Shown here: positions 48,142-60,862 of the stretch, piece by piece
Position numbering within the stretch: position 1 is the stretch's first letter
Layout of the letters: every line of letters begins with the position of its first letter
Assembly: GCA_026168455.1 (NCBI GenBank)
Contig: CM047430.1
Coordinates: forward strand, 27,546,735-27,610,734
Length of the DNA stretch: 64,000 nucleotides
From: Theocolax elegans
Taxonomy: Eukaryota; Arthropoda; Insecta; Hymenoptera; Cerocephalidae
Direction: 5' to 3'
The notes under the pieces: model-generated
The model's database searches: none
Told to the model about the DNA's origin: nothing
What the model saw: the letters and a program-made list of their open reading frames with translations, nothing else
Made by a program: the position numbers and the translations under genes

Positions 48142-50118
48142 TTCAACGTTGTTGCTTTTAATTATGAGATTGAATTTAATAGCGAAAAAAAATACGTTTC
48201 GTAAATCGCAAAATTATTTGTTTTCTAGTATCAGATTGTTTAAACGATCTGTCACTATTTTTACTATAGTGAGTTCAATAATTATTTTAAATTGAACAAC
48301 AAAAATAAACTTTTGAGTGAAAAAATTGAATTTATGAAAAAACAAAATCATCTTTTCTTTCGGGTGGCGGCAGCTTGACTAAGTTGTAATTAAAGCTTTC
48401 GGTTTCAGCTTTCTTCTCATTTTCGAATTGTGACTAGAGGTTTATTAGACTCCGAGAGCTATTTTAATTTGCGTAAACACCATTTTCCACTAGAATTTCA
48501 CTCGAATTTTTTGGATTTTCCAGTATTGTTTTTAGGCTATGTTCATTGTTCTTTGTTTATTGAAATTTAATACTCCAGCACATTCAGTATTTGCAAGCCC
48601 GAGTTTAATTAAACGTATTTAATTAAAAAACGATCTAAAACTAATAAAAGACGTATGATTTAAAATAATCAATATTTGGTAACATTGTTAATTAGTGACT
48701 AGTAACTGAGTTTACGTAGTAAAAAATGTAAAACCGGTATGAATTTAATAAATAAAAATTCACGTATCGCAAGTGGTACGGACAACAAGGGATATTCACC
48801 GCAGCTGTCCGAGAGACATCGGAACTTAAATAGTTAAAAAACATTCGTACGTAGAAAATTAATAATGTATGCAACAGACATTTGTTTATGCAGCTCAATA
48901 TAACAAAAATAGAAGAAAATAATAGAATAATACGAAAATATATAGTAAGCTAATAAGGGAGCCAGTTTTAATTGGCAACGCGCTTGAATTAACATTTATA
49001 AATCTTAATACTGCAATCTTACATCTTACTCTCCATATTTGTAGCTGCATTTATAATTTATTATTAAAACTTTGACCAAAGTTTCAACTGAATCCGTAAT
49101 TCAACGAGGTTATACACTCCGGGTGAGACATTTGACAAGATAAATTTGTTCTACATATTACGAAATGTAATGTTCCATTTACTGTTTAATGACTTCGGAT
49201 ATATAATATTTTAAAATACTCTATCCTTTGGATTAAACAATTGAATTATCGCGAACGCGTGTCACGGGCATTGAACACGTTTAAAAATAATATTTTTACA
49301 TCATCGAAATTAATTGATTTTGTTGTATATAAGCATACGAGTTATAAAATAGAAACAAATGTTTCCTTCGCGTACATCATAAAAAAGATATTGACCGAAT
49401 TATCAGAAACCCGTTACTTCGCAATAAAATACGTGGGAGTTGTTGTCTTCGTTTCCATCTAGAGCTATGCACGCAACGGCTATTGTGTACAAAAATCGGT
49501 TGGTTTTTTCTTCGAAGCAATGCACTATTTTTGCTTCTATTGAAAGAGAAAAAGAAGAAGGAAATATTCTATCGTGGAAATACGCAATAAATAATATAGT
49601 TATAACAAGTTAAAACTTGGAAAGTGATGTATTAAATCTGTAATTTATTTAAAGTACAAGGGTAAACTTTGGCACATAAATCTCGTAGCTCACTTTCTCC
49701 AAATGAATCGTTGCATAAATTATTACGATCGTGATGAAAGTAGTATACGGGGGAGGGGGCCGGCATCGAACTCTAAAGAGGCTATTCCTCAAGATTAAAC
49801 AATCCGAGAGATGCAAAAATGAGTGAGAAAAAGTACTGAAAGTAACACGACGATCCGAGGTAGAGAACCAGCAGACGGAATATTTTATCGTTTTTATTCT
49901 GGTTGGCCGGTTTTCTACCGCTACACGCGAACGGTACGAACGGGTGTCGCGTCGCTCTCTGCTCGTCGTTTATTTCTACCCCCAGGTTTTCAATCTTTTA
50001 TACGCTAGTCGCACCTTTCATCTGAATATTTGACGTATACACTTTTTTCGGAAAGTGGAACTTGACTACTCCCAAATTCGATGTCAGCTGTATTTTACTT
50101 GAATAAAATACCACCGCA

Positions 50119-50137
50119 TGTGTGTGTGTGTGTGTGG
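50119..50137. repeat. (GT)n microsatellite
   Basis: A TG/GT dinucleotide run of about 19 bases. Confidence 0.85.
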
Positions 50138-50544
50138 GTCGATTAGTTAAAGAAGAGTTTTATTGTAAAGCAAATTGAACGATCGATTATTAATATATAT
50201 ATGAATGTAGAATACACCTAGAAATTTATTAACGATTATGCCATACACCCACTAACCATATTTCCAATATACATTAGTTTTATTTAGTGTAATTGTTATC
50301 CAATTCTATTTCTCGGTAGTATGCGCTGTTCATTTACAAGAAAATATTGTTCATTTCCATGTTGATCGAGGAACCGTAAGATTCAAGGTATCCTTCATCG
50401 TTATCGGACTGCACGTGTAATACATCAACATTAAAGTGAAAATCTATATAAACATGCTTCACTTATCAAATTTACCTATTTATTTATACATATTTAAAAA
50501 ATCAAAGAAGTTTAAACCATCCTTGCTAGAAATAATTGTGACAG

Positions 50545-50881
50545 ATTGTTAGGGATTTAATAGCTAATTTTGATTATAAGTCAGCTAATTTTTAGCTATA
50601 TTGAATTAACTACATTTCGGCTAAACAAAGTTAGGCTTTTTACCAAACAAATTAGCTGATTATCTGTTAAAAATTATATGTGGTTATTTTTACGAAAAAG
50701 TCGATAATTTCATTTAAATTATTGAATTTTAATGTTTAACAATTAAATTTTATCAAATTAGATTACATTATCTAGGTTATGTATACATTAATAATTATAT
50801 TATATATTTTGTTATAGTATGTTGGTATTTTTAGCTAATTTTTTATTAAATTCAGCTACCATATTAGCTAATTTTTAACAC
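50545..50881. repeat. Cluster of AGCTAAT motifs, possible degraded MITE
   Basis: TAGCTAAT, CAGCTAAT, TTAGCTGA and TTAGCTAAT motifs recur near both ends of this interval, inverted with respect to each other: GGATTTAATAGCTAATTTT at the left and the complement of GTTAAAAATTAGCTAAT at the right. The symmetry is imperfect and no target duplication is visible, so an old MITE is possible but unproven. Confidence 0.35.
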
Positions 50882-53809
50882 CTTAATTAAAAAGATTAGT
50901 TAATTTTTTAATATATGAAAAATTTCTAATATATTTTAACAAAGAAAAAGAAAACTTTAAACCTTTTGGTGTAGTTTCGTAAAATAATTTAGAAATCCTT
51001 GGGTATGAAAAGTAGTGATACGAGTTTGGATTATTGATCAAGTAGACAGCATATATAGCGCGAAGATGTTCGTACAGCATTTTAGAAGCGCGACAGACTC
51101 GATTAAGAGACTCGTTAATAGGAGAGGGTAAAATAAATTTGATCAAGCGTACGTATCTATCTAATTTAACGATGTTAACCTCATCCCGAGAAAGATTGAA
51201 CAAAGGCATTTTCTACGTCGTGCAATCAAATTCTAGCGAACGCTCATGAAATAAAGTGTAAAAGCGGCTTCTGATGCGATAACTCAAAGTTGGAATATCG
51301 CTTTCTGTCCACTTGGATTTGGAAGGGATTTATCGTAGTGCGGGAGCCGAGTCTAACGGGGAAAAGAAGGGCATAAAAAGACCGGTTTTATGAATTAACA
51401 AGCGTTGTAACGTTTTAGCTCAACTTGGAAGTTAAACCTTGAAAATGCTGAAAATGGGCCGAGTTTCACGAAGATCGTATCTTATCCGGCGAGTGTTTAA
51501 ATAAGGAATGAGGGAAGAAAAAAAGAGATAGAGAAAAAGACGGAGGAGAGAGAACCTCCTGACCGTTATATATCCGTAGCATTTATTTCCTCGTTCCTGT
51601 AGGTTATTTCTTGTAAGAAGGAAACTTTGCTTATAAATATGATTTGAGTGTTCATCCCTGCACAGGATTTTTGTTAAACTTTCCTTCTCTCGCAGTTTCT
51701 TTCGAGCTTGGAGTGGTGCACTTCTTTATTGTACCAATTAAAACTTTCAATCCCGAGGTTGGACACGGAAAGGAACAACAAACTCATTTTTACGGTCACA
51801 GTACGTTCCGCTACCGAGGTTATGAAATTCGAGGGAAAGGACGAGTAGTCGAGTAACGTCTCGGTCTATCCGTTTGGGCTGTCTCCTCGTCGGTCCTCGG
51901 ATTTTCGCCCCGGATATCGATTAAATTTCTCGCATTCTTCGATTCGCGCGCGGTCTTATCTCTCGGAGGGGTCGGCTTCGCATAGGAGCCTCCCGACGGT
52001 GCAGGGAGCGCGTTTTAAGCTAATAAAAATTCCAGAGGTATACTTAGGCGTGACGGTTCATCGCGTACGGACGGTGTAATTTAAACAACGCGTCACGCGA
52101 TTCAACTCCCTCTGGATTATTCATTTTCTTGCGGGGTACGCTGAATTGTCTTCATCCTCGACTCGTGTAATTGTTCTTCCTGTTAATTAGTATGTACAAA
52201 TGGACATTGACGATCAATTATCTCTAAGTCTCGCTATATATTCGACTATCCATATTTCACCAGTTTCGGTATACTTTCGAATCGAAATACCCAAATTTTA
52301 TAAATATTCTTTAAATTACTCCACATCTCGCGTTTCTAATTATTTATCTAATTTCTTATTCGAATTAAACTATAATAGTAAAATACCTTACTCATTTATA
52401 TTCGTTTAATTATTTATTCATTTCGACACACTCGATTCCAAATTTAAATCTTTATTAATCGTGTCACACCACGAATATAAAATATTTTTACAATAACAAA
52501 GTTTGTTATTTTTATTAATCCTGTTTTAAGCTTAATAAAAAATACAACGAAATAATGTACAATGCGAACAGTTAAACATGGTATAGGCATTCGAAGTAAA
52601 AAAACCGTTTCAAGACATAGTTAAGAATGTTTATTTCTGTTGACCTATTTTCACATGACATGCAAAAAGAAATCGAAACGTTGAAGGTAATCGATACAAT
52701 TTTAAATTAAAGAAAGGGCTTCTCTTCCTTTTAGTTATCAAATAATTTACATGATCGTGTGTATAATAACATTACAAAACGCGTTCTTTACTCTACTTCT
52801 TACTATTTTACATATGGAGCATATTATTAATATTCTGCTAAATAACTTGTTTTGAACGTACACTATGTAATAAAAAAATTTAGGTTCTTCACTTAGATAT
52901 ATCAAGAGTTGTTAATAACAAAAAAACACATATTTTGCTGTTTTGCACTTATAAAACCAGTTTTCATGATTTTATAACTCAAAATATATGCATCCTACAA
53001 AAAAATGATACATACCTTCAATTCTACTTATTATAACCAATAATTGATTATTATTACACATTTACTCACCTCAAGTCACTAAAAAAACACATATTTTGAT
53101 TTTTAGCATTGTTCGGCACAATTGATATTACTGAAAAAAATCACAGATACTTTAATTACATATACTTTGTGTGTACCAAGCCGCTTAGTGGCATAATTAA
53201 TGGGATAAAAGATATACACTTTTTCTTTAAAGATAACTGCGAAAATAAAAAAGTTTAACATGGCTATCAGTTACCGAATACCGATGATCATAAACTTTTT
53301 AAATTCAGGACAAAGCAAAATAATAGTATTGTTGGATGTAAATTGAAAACAATAGTAAATTATCACAGCACGCATGAATGGTTATTAATAATTAATTTAT
53401 TAAAACGTCTGAAAAAATAAGAAAAATGTTCAATTTTCTTTATGAAATAGTGAAATAAATGTAGATATACGAGCTCTTCTTTTTTAAGATTCCAGTAGTA
53501 TATTAACAAAGCATTGTGGAAAAAGAGAAGTAAAGGAAAGTATTTAACTTTTGAATCTTTGTAATCAATTCAAAGTTTCGTCGTGTACACGAAGGAAAAT
53601 AGTTTATCGTGTGCGCGTATCAAATGAAAAGGTGAAATAATCTAGTTATTAAATTCCAAAGCAATCAAAGTTGAAAGATCTTTTCTCATAACAATTATTT
53701 CCAAACATTTATTTGTAAGATGAAAAAGAATCCGGAAGTATAACTATATAGCGAACAAAAGAATCGGTTACCGGCATTGCGTATATGTGTCGCATGCCCA
53801 TATACATGC

Positions 53810-53829
53810 ATATATATATATATATATAT
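53810..53829. repeat. (TA)n microsatellite
   Basis: A TA run of about 20 bases. Confidence 0.85.
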
Positions 53830-54299
53830 GTATGAAAGAGGATAAAAAGAATAAAAGAATAACGATTGGACGTCCCACGCCCCTTGAACGTATTTCGCAG
53901 TGGTATATACCTATACGTATAACTCGAGAGAAGTTTTGGTGACAAAGTGTCTTAGAGTCATTCATTGTATGGGGTAAATCGGGGAAGAGAGACGCGCGCT
54001 AATCGACTTCTTCTCGGTCACGTAAAAAATTGGAATTCGCGAACAAAACTCGGACATTAGTCCATCGACGTTTATTTAACCACTCAACCGTTTCTTTTTC
54101 CCCTTTTCCTTTTCTATTCCGATCCGTCCACTATGGTGTACCCGAGTCTTTATTTTTGCGCCCCTGCCTGATCTCCGTATAATTAAAGACGCAGCGACAC
54201 AATGAGAGAGAGGGAGAGAGGGGTGGCTATTAAGGGGTCTGGAACTCATTCTACCACAAAAATTACCGCGGTCAGTTGCGGATTTCACGTTTCGTTGAG

Positions 54300-54823
54300 A
54301 TTGCCGCTATCGATTTTCTGGGGATAGGGTTAGCTCTAGAACTTTTCGGAAATCTAAGAGAGAAAAAAAACCGTTTCACACTCGAACTACCTTGACATTT
54401 TATTTTTCTTGTTATAAAACTAACATTATAACTTTGAATTTAATTTTTTGTTGCCATTAAGAGAACAAAGATTAAAAATTATACCGTTCATTTTGCAAAA
54501 GTGATGATTTATTTATAACTCTGAATATTTCTGGTATGCTCAATGATCTTGGACAATTTTTTTTCTTAAACTTCATGTAATTTACAGAAAAAAAGGCCTT
54601 TGTGTTTTTTACATTGAATTAGCCCATTTTGAGTTATAAAAGGTTAAAAGTTAAAAAGAGATCAAGAAAATGTCAATTTAACCATTTTTTACCTTAAATA
54701 TCTCTAAAACTACTAATTTTTTGCCTCTAAAAATTTAGATCATCATCCAAAACATGTAAAAGAAGGTATTAACAAAGTTACAGAAAAAAAATTTGTTTCT
54801 CTTGATTTGACAGAGAATCGCCC
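54300..54823 (+). mobile_element. 3' end of an element with a family B-like terminus
   Basis: The right end reads TTTGACAGAGAATCGCCC and is followed directly by a TA tract. Family B copies end CACAGAGAACCACCC followed by TA, so 13 of 15 terminal positions are shared, although the interior (about 54380-54800, AT-rich, with ATCTCTAAAACTACTAATTT) is not recognisably homologous. The left boundary is not visible and the start given is only where AT-rich element-like sequence begins. It is probably a truncated member of a sister family using the same terminus. Confidence 0.6.
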
Positions 54824-54850
54824 ATATATATATATATATATATATATATA
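54824..54850. repeat. (TA)n microsatellite between two mobile elements
   Basis: A TA tract of about 27 bases between the CGCCC terminus of a DNA element and the tail of a SINE-like repeat. Confidence 0.9.
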
Positions 54851-55040
54851 CTATTATTACTATTTTGTCTTCGCTCGTTTTTATACGCTCAAAAGTTGAT
54901 ACTAATCAGTGATGGAGGCAGCATACGATGTTTTTGAGAAGAAAGTACTTGTTGAAAATACATTGCCCAGTGGTGGTTAGATCAATCTGCAGATATCGGG
55001 AAACGAACCCAGGACACCTCCGAGTAGACTAACTAAACAA
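54851..55040 (-). mobile_element. tRNA-derived SINE-like repeat
   Basis: Read on the minus strand, the repeat begins with a tRNA-like segment: TAGTTAGTCTACTCGG, then CCTGGGTTCGTTTCCCG (54997-55014 region), which contains a GGTTCGTTTCC sequence close to the RNA polymerase III B box GGTTCGANTCC. The body continues ACCACCACTGGGCAATG, TTTTCAACAAGTACTTTCTT, CATCGTATGCTGCC and CACTGATTAG, and ends with an AT-rich AAAATAGTAATAATAG tail. The body recurs at 60307-60445, 16833-16896 and probably 34940-35055. A B box plus an AT-rich simple tail is the layout of a SINE. The A-box region is compressed compared with a normal tRNA, so the head is probably damaged. Confidence 0.65.
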
Positions 55041-56262
55041 AACTTGGGTTACATTGTATACATTAAAGAAATAAGATCGTTCTCACTTTTTATTCCATCT
55101 TAATTTGTCTTCCTTTTTAAAATAATTGTTAGTCGAAAAATATTTAGACCGAGTGAACGTAGATTCGAGTAAAAGGACCGTACGAGGTGAGATCATTTTT
55201 CATTACCGAAATCGCGAGTCTCGTAAGTAAAGAACACCGGTGCCCGTCAAGACGTTAAATTCTACACGGCGGCGAGCGTGTCGACTTAAATTGCCTCGCG
55301 GAAAAATGTCTCGTAAATCATCGGAGGTTCGAAGGACAGAGTAAAAATGGGGAGAACGGGCTACCGGGCGCGTAGAAATTTATGATTCCCGATAATTTAA
55401 GAAAAGAAGACGTCCTCTCCCTCCCACTCGCCTCGTTCACCTCGTTTGCGTCCAATAGATTTTGGCGTAGGTATATACCCGAGAATAACGTTGCCGTTCC
55501 AATATTTATAAATGCGCGCCGATAACTTTTTGCGGGAACCAGAGGAGGATCATCGAGTCGACGCAACCTTTATACCAACGGCTCATTTTTCTCCAACTCG
55601 ATAAGTAGGTACTACTCGCTTTAAATTCTCGGCTCGGCTCGTAGAGGGCTTATCGCCTCCGAACAAGTCCGCCACCGAACCGAAACTGTATTTCGAGGCT
55701 AGGAAACTGCGGGATTACCTTTTCTCTTGTTTCTCGATCTTAATTAATCTCGATTAAGACCATCTTCCGTTTAAGTCTTCGGGGATTCTCATCCAAATCC
55801 AGAAAAAAGAATAAAAAAAGGGAGAATAAAGGGAAAATAAAGAGAGGAGAACATTTTATAGACGTCTATAGGTATACCACTTTTTACGAGGTATATAATA
55901 AGCTCGATTGGACGGTGTAGAACTGCAGTGCGATACGCGCGTAAGCCTCAACAATTGGCCCTGGTGTATCCAATTACGATGATACATCTGTGCCCGTAAT
56001 GTCTCATCGTATCAGCTACGTGTTCCTTCGAGACTTAACGAGGAAAAATATACTTGTCCTCTGTGAATGGAATTTTACTCTAAACTAATTTACCTTCATA
56101 TATACCTACATACATTTTATATATTTAATTAAACCACCGTGTGCTTTTTGATTTCCCTTCCATATGAAAAAATACGAATACGCGCACAATAACTCATTTG
56201 CATGAACATAATTTTAACGTTGGACCGAGGTTAGGCGTGTTCCATAACATAACGCGCATTCC

Positions 56263-56264
56263 AC

Positions 56265-56317
<53 letters not shown>

Positions 56318-56318
56318 C
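56263..56318. repeat. (CT)n/(TA)n compound microsatellite
   Basis: About 35 bases of CT repeat (one CCC interruption) passing directly into about 22 bases of TA repeat. Confidence 0.9.
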
Positions 56319-58977
56319 TGTCTCTCGAGAAAAGCCAAGTTAACTCCGTACTGAGCTCTTTTTGTATGCAGAAGGACAAGTTAACTCGTTTCAACATTTT
56401 TTTACGTTGCTCCTGACCCAATTCGCTTAGAATCCTCTACAACCTCGTGAGAATGAGGCTTAAGGACTGTAATATCGCCTGGCATACGTTTTAATTCTAC
56501 GATTACCTTTTACTCGTAGCATTTAAACACGTTTTAAAAAATTTAATTATTCCACAATAGTACGTTATTCCTTAATATTATTACATTATTATTTATATAC
56601 CCGCGCGAGGTCTTAGGTACAACCGTGAGTTATGCACTCGTTACCATTCATCAGAGTTGTACTTGATTCAGAAAATTCTCTTCCCCCGGTTTCTCGACAG
56701 GCCAATTTAAACGCTCGAAAATTAGATTTACGGAATCTATATTAACTTTATATTAACGTAAATAATGTACGCACGCAAATCTTGGTTAAACTTACACTAT
56801 TTCGCGAACAAGCTAAATTAATTTTTACGCAACTTAGATGCGTTCACAAGGCATAGAGGTAGTAGCCATGAATAGTAAAATAACATATAGCAAATTTATC
56901 GTTTACGTATATACATATTTAAATAAAACTGTATAAAACTTTTTTATACAGCTCGATCGTCGATTTCTCGTTTCGTTGTAATATAAAAACAAACTAAAAA
57001 GAGAAATAAGTACGGAAATATAAAATAAAGGGAAAATAAAAAACAAAAAGAAAAAAAATATGGGAAAATTAAGTAGGGGTGTAATTTAAATTATATACAT
57101 ATATACAGTTAGATTAAATTTGTTTTATTTATGAAATAAATTTATTAACTAATAAAATGCGGTTAATCAATTCCAAGTTCAATAGGATAACTTTTTAAAC
57201 TGTAGCGATCGTAGCAGTGTCTCAGAGAATCCATTTCGTTTTATGGCGCCCTAAATTTCTCGAAGCCAGTATAGCTATTTGAACATTTCGGGTAAACTTT
57301 TCACTTGGAGTATACGTAGAGTTGACGCTCCGCGAAGTAAAATTTTTCACGAGTAAAAATAAGTGTACAACATTTTTTTTAAAACGGAAACTACTTTGCT
57401 CCTTTTTTCATCCTTCTCCCTCCACCCCATCCATCGAGTTTTAATACTATTCTACATTATAAAGCCTTCTTATTTTATTAAATCGATTAAAACAGTATCC
57501 GACCTACATCGTATCGGCCCAGAACAAAATTTCAATGTGCTAATTCGAGTAAGCCTTTTTACGATCGATATGCAGATGTATATATGTTTTTATCATATGT
57601 TTTCTACGAGAAATCCGTCACGAAAAGTATTAAATTCAAACATAATAAATTTTGATCTGATCACTTATTGTACATCCAAAGCCGATGGATCAAAATTACG
57701 GAATCATATGTATGTTTTAACAAAAAGGTAAAATAATTATGAAAAGAAGCTAAAAATTAAAGATATTATTATTAGGCTATAGATGCAGCGCGTAATGGGT
57801 TTGTTACGTGTATCATAATCAACTTTGAACCACTGGCCTACAAATGCACGTCTGTATTTAATTACAAAACTTTAAATTCCTTACGCGAAACGATTTCCCT
57901 TCCAAAGAAATAGACAATAGCTACCAAGGGTAGAGATGTATATACGTAAGACTCAACAGACTTTATCGACCAGGACCAGTATCCCAGTGCTGAGCTTCCA
58001 ATCCATCTCAAAATTGTTCACATAAAATTCAATATGTAAATCTCTAGGGTTTATTCTTCATTATTTTGATCATTTCGAAATTTTTAGTACTTAACATTCG
58101 TATAACGTTTACTGGTATAAAATGATGTCAATACCTATGAAAACGTTTGCAACCACAGCGATCATGACCTTTGATAATTCATTTTCATATGAAGAATAAG
58201 TGGGAATTTGAAGGGAAAACACGTAATTAGTCTTAAAATTTCAGTTTTAGCATTGAAATTGTATCTATGAGTATACACAACTTGTTCCAATGCGTTGCAT
58301 GCTCATTCTTTTTTTTCACGAGATCACATATTGCTTAATAACAATGTACATTTTTAATATTTCTATGAAATCTAGTACAAGGAAAATAAAATTATAAATT
58401 ATTCTTTCATCAAGATGATATTGTTATATCCGCGATTTATTTTCGTTTACAACTTTCAAAACTACTGCATTTCTCTGACTGGATTTAAGGCTAATTGTTT
58501 GAAATATTTCTTATTATGACGAATATGTATAGTATACATCCATATTTTGCAATAAAAATTAAAAAAAATTGCGTTCGAATATGTGGATATTACTGAAAAA
58601 AGATTTACGATTAACTTATTGTTTTCTTTACATTATTACGTAGGTTTCGATTAGTTAATACTCAAGTGAAGCAAATAAATCGAGTTTAAAAAAAAAATAC
58701 TATAATTTTGTTTGCTGTAATCTCGAACTCGAGGAACAAATTAAAATGTGAACCTTATATCTATATTAATATAAAATTAATGTTGATTGCACTTATTTCG
58801 AGAAATTCAATTTCAACGTTGTAACTGTTCAATAATTACGTTTCATCGGATCGACTAAATTATTTGGTGAACATTTACAAAATTAGTGATTTAAAATTCG
58901 GTTTAGATTTTAATGTAGAAGTATATTACGTATATAAGTTGTAAAATTTATAATTCAATAACTCGCGGCATTGTTAT

Positions 58978-59008
58978 TCTCTCTCTCTCTCTCTCTCTCT
59001 CCATCTAT

Positions 59009-59054
<46 letters not shown>

Positions 59055-59070
59055 CTCTCTCTCTTTCTCC
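58978..59070. repeat. (CT)n/(ATCT)n/(CT)n compound microsatellite
   Basis: A CT run, then about eleven ATCT tetranucleotide units (59011-59053), then a second CT run. At about 93 bases it is the longest compound microsatellite of the window. Confidence 0.95.
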
Positions 59071-60306
59071 GTAACTACAATTATTATGCGATTTCAAAGT
59101 TTGACTGACGCATAGATATATGATAACAAGGTAATATAGATAGATTTGACCCGAATATAACCGGATCGCAACGTCGATTTAAATATTGAATAGATTCAGT
59201 AATATTTTCATTCGGTAATTTATTGAATGGTCTAACCACGACGTACCAAATAAAAGTATACTGGACTAATAGGAGAGAGTTGAAAAAAGATATGAAGGTT
59301 AGTAAGAAAAATGAGGAATGAAATGTCGCGGTACGACAGTTGGCCCTTAGTTCTAATTAAACCCATACCGAACAGCTGTGTACTTATGCGCCGCTAAATG
59401 CGGGCTGCATTCTCCCTCCCGCGTAACATACAGTATACACCTTTATATCCAGAAAGTTTGCCGGCATTGGTAAACGGAAAATCCGCACGTGCTTTCGTAC
59501 ATAGCGGCACACTCACACGCGTACGTGCCTGCCCTTGCGTAATGCGTTCGACAAGCTCTCTGTGGCCGCGTTTACCCGTACTTCCATTTTTTACAAACCC
59601 TCTCGTTACTCCTTATCTACGGGTTTCGTCTCGTCGACTTTTTTTTCTCGGTCATAAATTAACCCTCATCGAATTTATACTTTTTCTCTTTTTTAGACCT
59701 TTCTTTCTCTCCCTCTCAACTATTCAATCGAATCAATGCCGCAACATTTTACCACGGCTCTTCTGGAATTCAAAACTTGTTTTACTCGAGTAATATTTTT
59801 ATTTAATTAAATTAACCTTTTCCAACGATTCCTTGTAAACTCTATATCCCTCGAAAAACATATTTCAAATAACTCTATGGAATATTTGTACAGAATTGTT
59901 CTTTATTTTATCCTTACTTATGTTTTGAGGTTACGCGAACATCAAGTTTCTTGTAGTGAAATAATTAAATTATTGTTAAAAAATATACAGGCGCATAGTT
60001 TATTACGTATAAAAGGAGAGTAACGAAAGAAAGACATGTAGTCGAGGCGATGTACGTAATAAGGTACACTCAGGGAAGCAAAAGTTTGCGACAAATGAAT
60101 GTTTATCAACTATTCAGTCACTCTGTATTTTTCATATAAAAGAAATTTTTCTCTTATGCGAGTTATACACACAAAGAAAACTAAAATATTAAAAACAGCG
60201 GAAACTTGTTCGGTTGCACCGAAATAGTTAAATAAACTATATACATTTGCTATTGAATAAACAAATACAAACTACAAACTATGATTTTTATGAATAGTGT
60301 GAAAGC

Positions 60307-60445
60307 ACCACTGGGGAATGTATTTTCAACAAGTGCTTTCTTCACCAAGACATCGCATGACCTCCGTCGCTGATTAGAGTACCATATTGAGAGCATAAAA
60401 AGAGCGACGTCAAATTAATAAAAAAAATTAAATAAATAAATATAC
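60307..60445 (+). mobile_element. SINE-like repeat, 5'-truncated copy
   Basis: The copy begins CCACTGGGGAATGTATTTTC and continues CAACAAGTGCTTTCTTCACC, GACATCGCATGACC, CGCTGATTAG and GCATAAAAAGAGCGACGTCA, matching the body of the minus-strand copy at 54851-55040 in order. It ends with an AT-rich tail of AAAAAAATTAAATAAATAAA type. The tRNA-like head is absent, so it is truncated at its 5' end, as is common for copies made by target-primed reverse transcription. Confidence 0.7.
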
Positions 60446-60826
60446 AATAGTTACATTTTCCGAATATTTCAAGATATTGAAACATAATGTAGACAAACAT
60501 TTAAACTATAGGTTAAAAGTTTTTCAAATAGCTAGTCATTTATGAATCACTGAACAATCATTGTTATTTATAAATATTAGCGATATTTGCCGCTAGATAA
60601 GTTAGCATTTCTAAAGATAAAGAATTGCAGTTCTCCTTACATTTCTATCGATTTGTTTTTTCTGTGCATGCTGTATTAATAGCTAGAAAATATTAATTGT
60701 TGCAAACCTTCGTTTTTTCTGAATGTATGTATGCAGTTTGGAAAAAATATGGCATATACGATAAACAAACGTGTAGTGTTAATTATAGAAATGAGTAAAT
60801 TCACGGAACCAATAAAATTTGAAAAT

Positions 60827-60830
<4 letters not shown>

Positions 60831-60860
<30 letters not shown>
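60831..60860. repeat. (GA)n microsatellite
   Basis: Thirty bases of uninterrupted GA repeat followed by GTGGTGG, at the upstream edge of a CpG-richer patch. Confidence 0.9.

Positions 60861-60862
<2 letters not shown>

Larger units (their letters stand above)
42521..54299. other. Long gene-free stretch
   Basis: No gene is supported over almost 12 kb. CpG-richer patches lie at about 44040-44560, 46840-47260, 51230-52150 and 53980-54300; the rest is AT-rich. Frames reach 133 codons (43830-44231 minus) and 108 codons (50883-51209 minus) but show no domain I recognise. An isolated GGTGGTTCTCTAT at about 45764-45776, preceded by a T run, resembles a family B terminus. Local items noted separately are an AAT/GAA tract, a 22-bp palindrome, an AGCTAAT cluster and a GT microsatellite. 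Confidence 0.55.
55041..60306. other. Gene-free stretch with CpG-rich patches
   Basis: CpG-richer patches lie at about 55190-55760 and 59320-59650; the remainder is AT-rich. The 131-codon frame at 59398-59793 and the 122-codon frame at 57363-57731 (plus) contain no domain I recognise, and their codon content does not differ from the surrounding sequence. CT/TA microsatellites are listed separately. No gene is supported. Confidence 0.55.

Noticed and set aside
54997..55035. Possible tRNA gene on the minus strand
   Set aside because: A B-box-like sequence is present, but the anticodon arm and acceptor stem cannot be drawn and the A-box spacing is too short. It fits the damaged head of a SINE-like repeat better.
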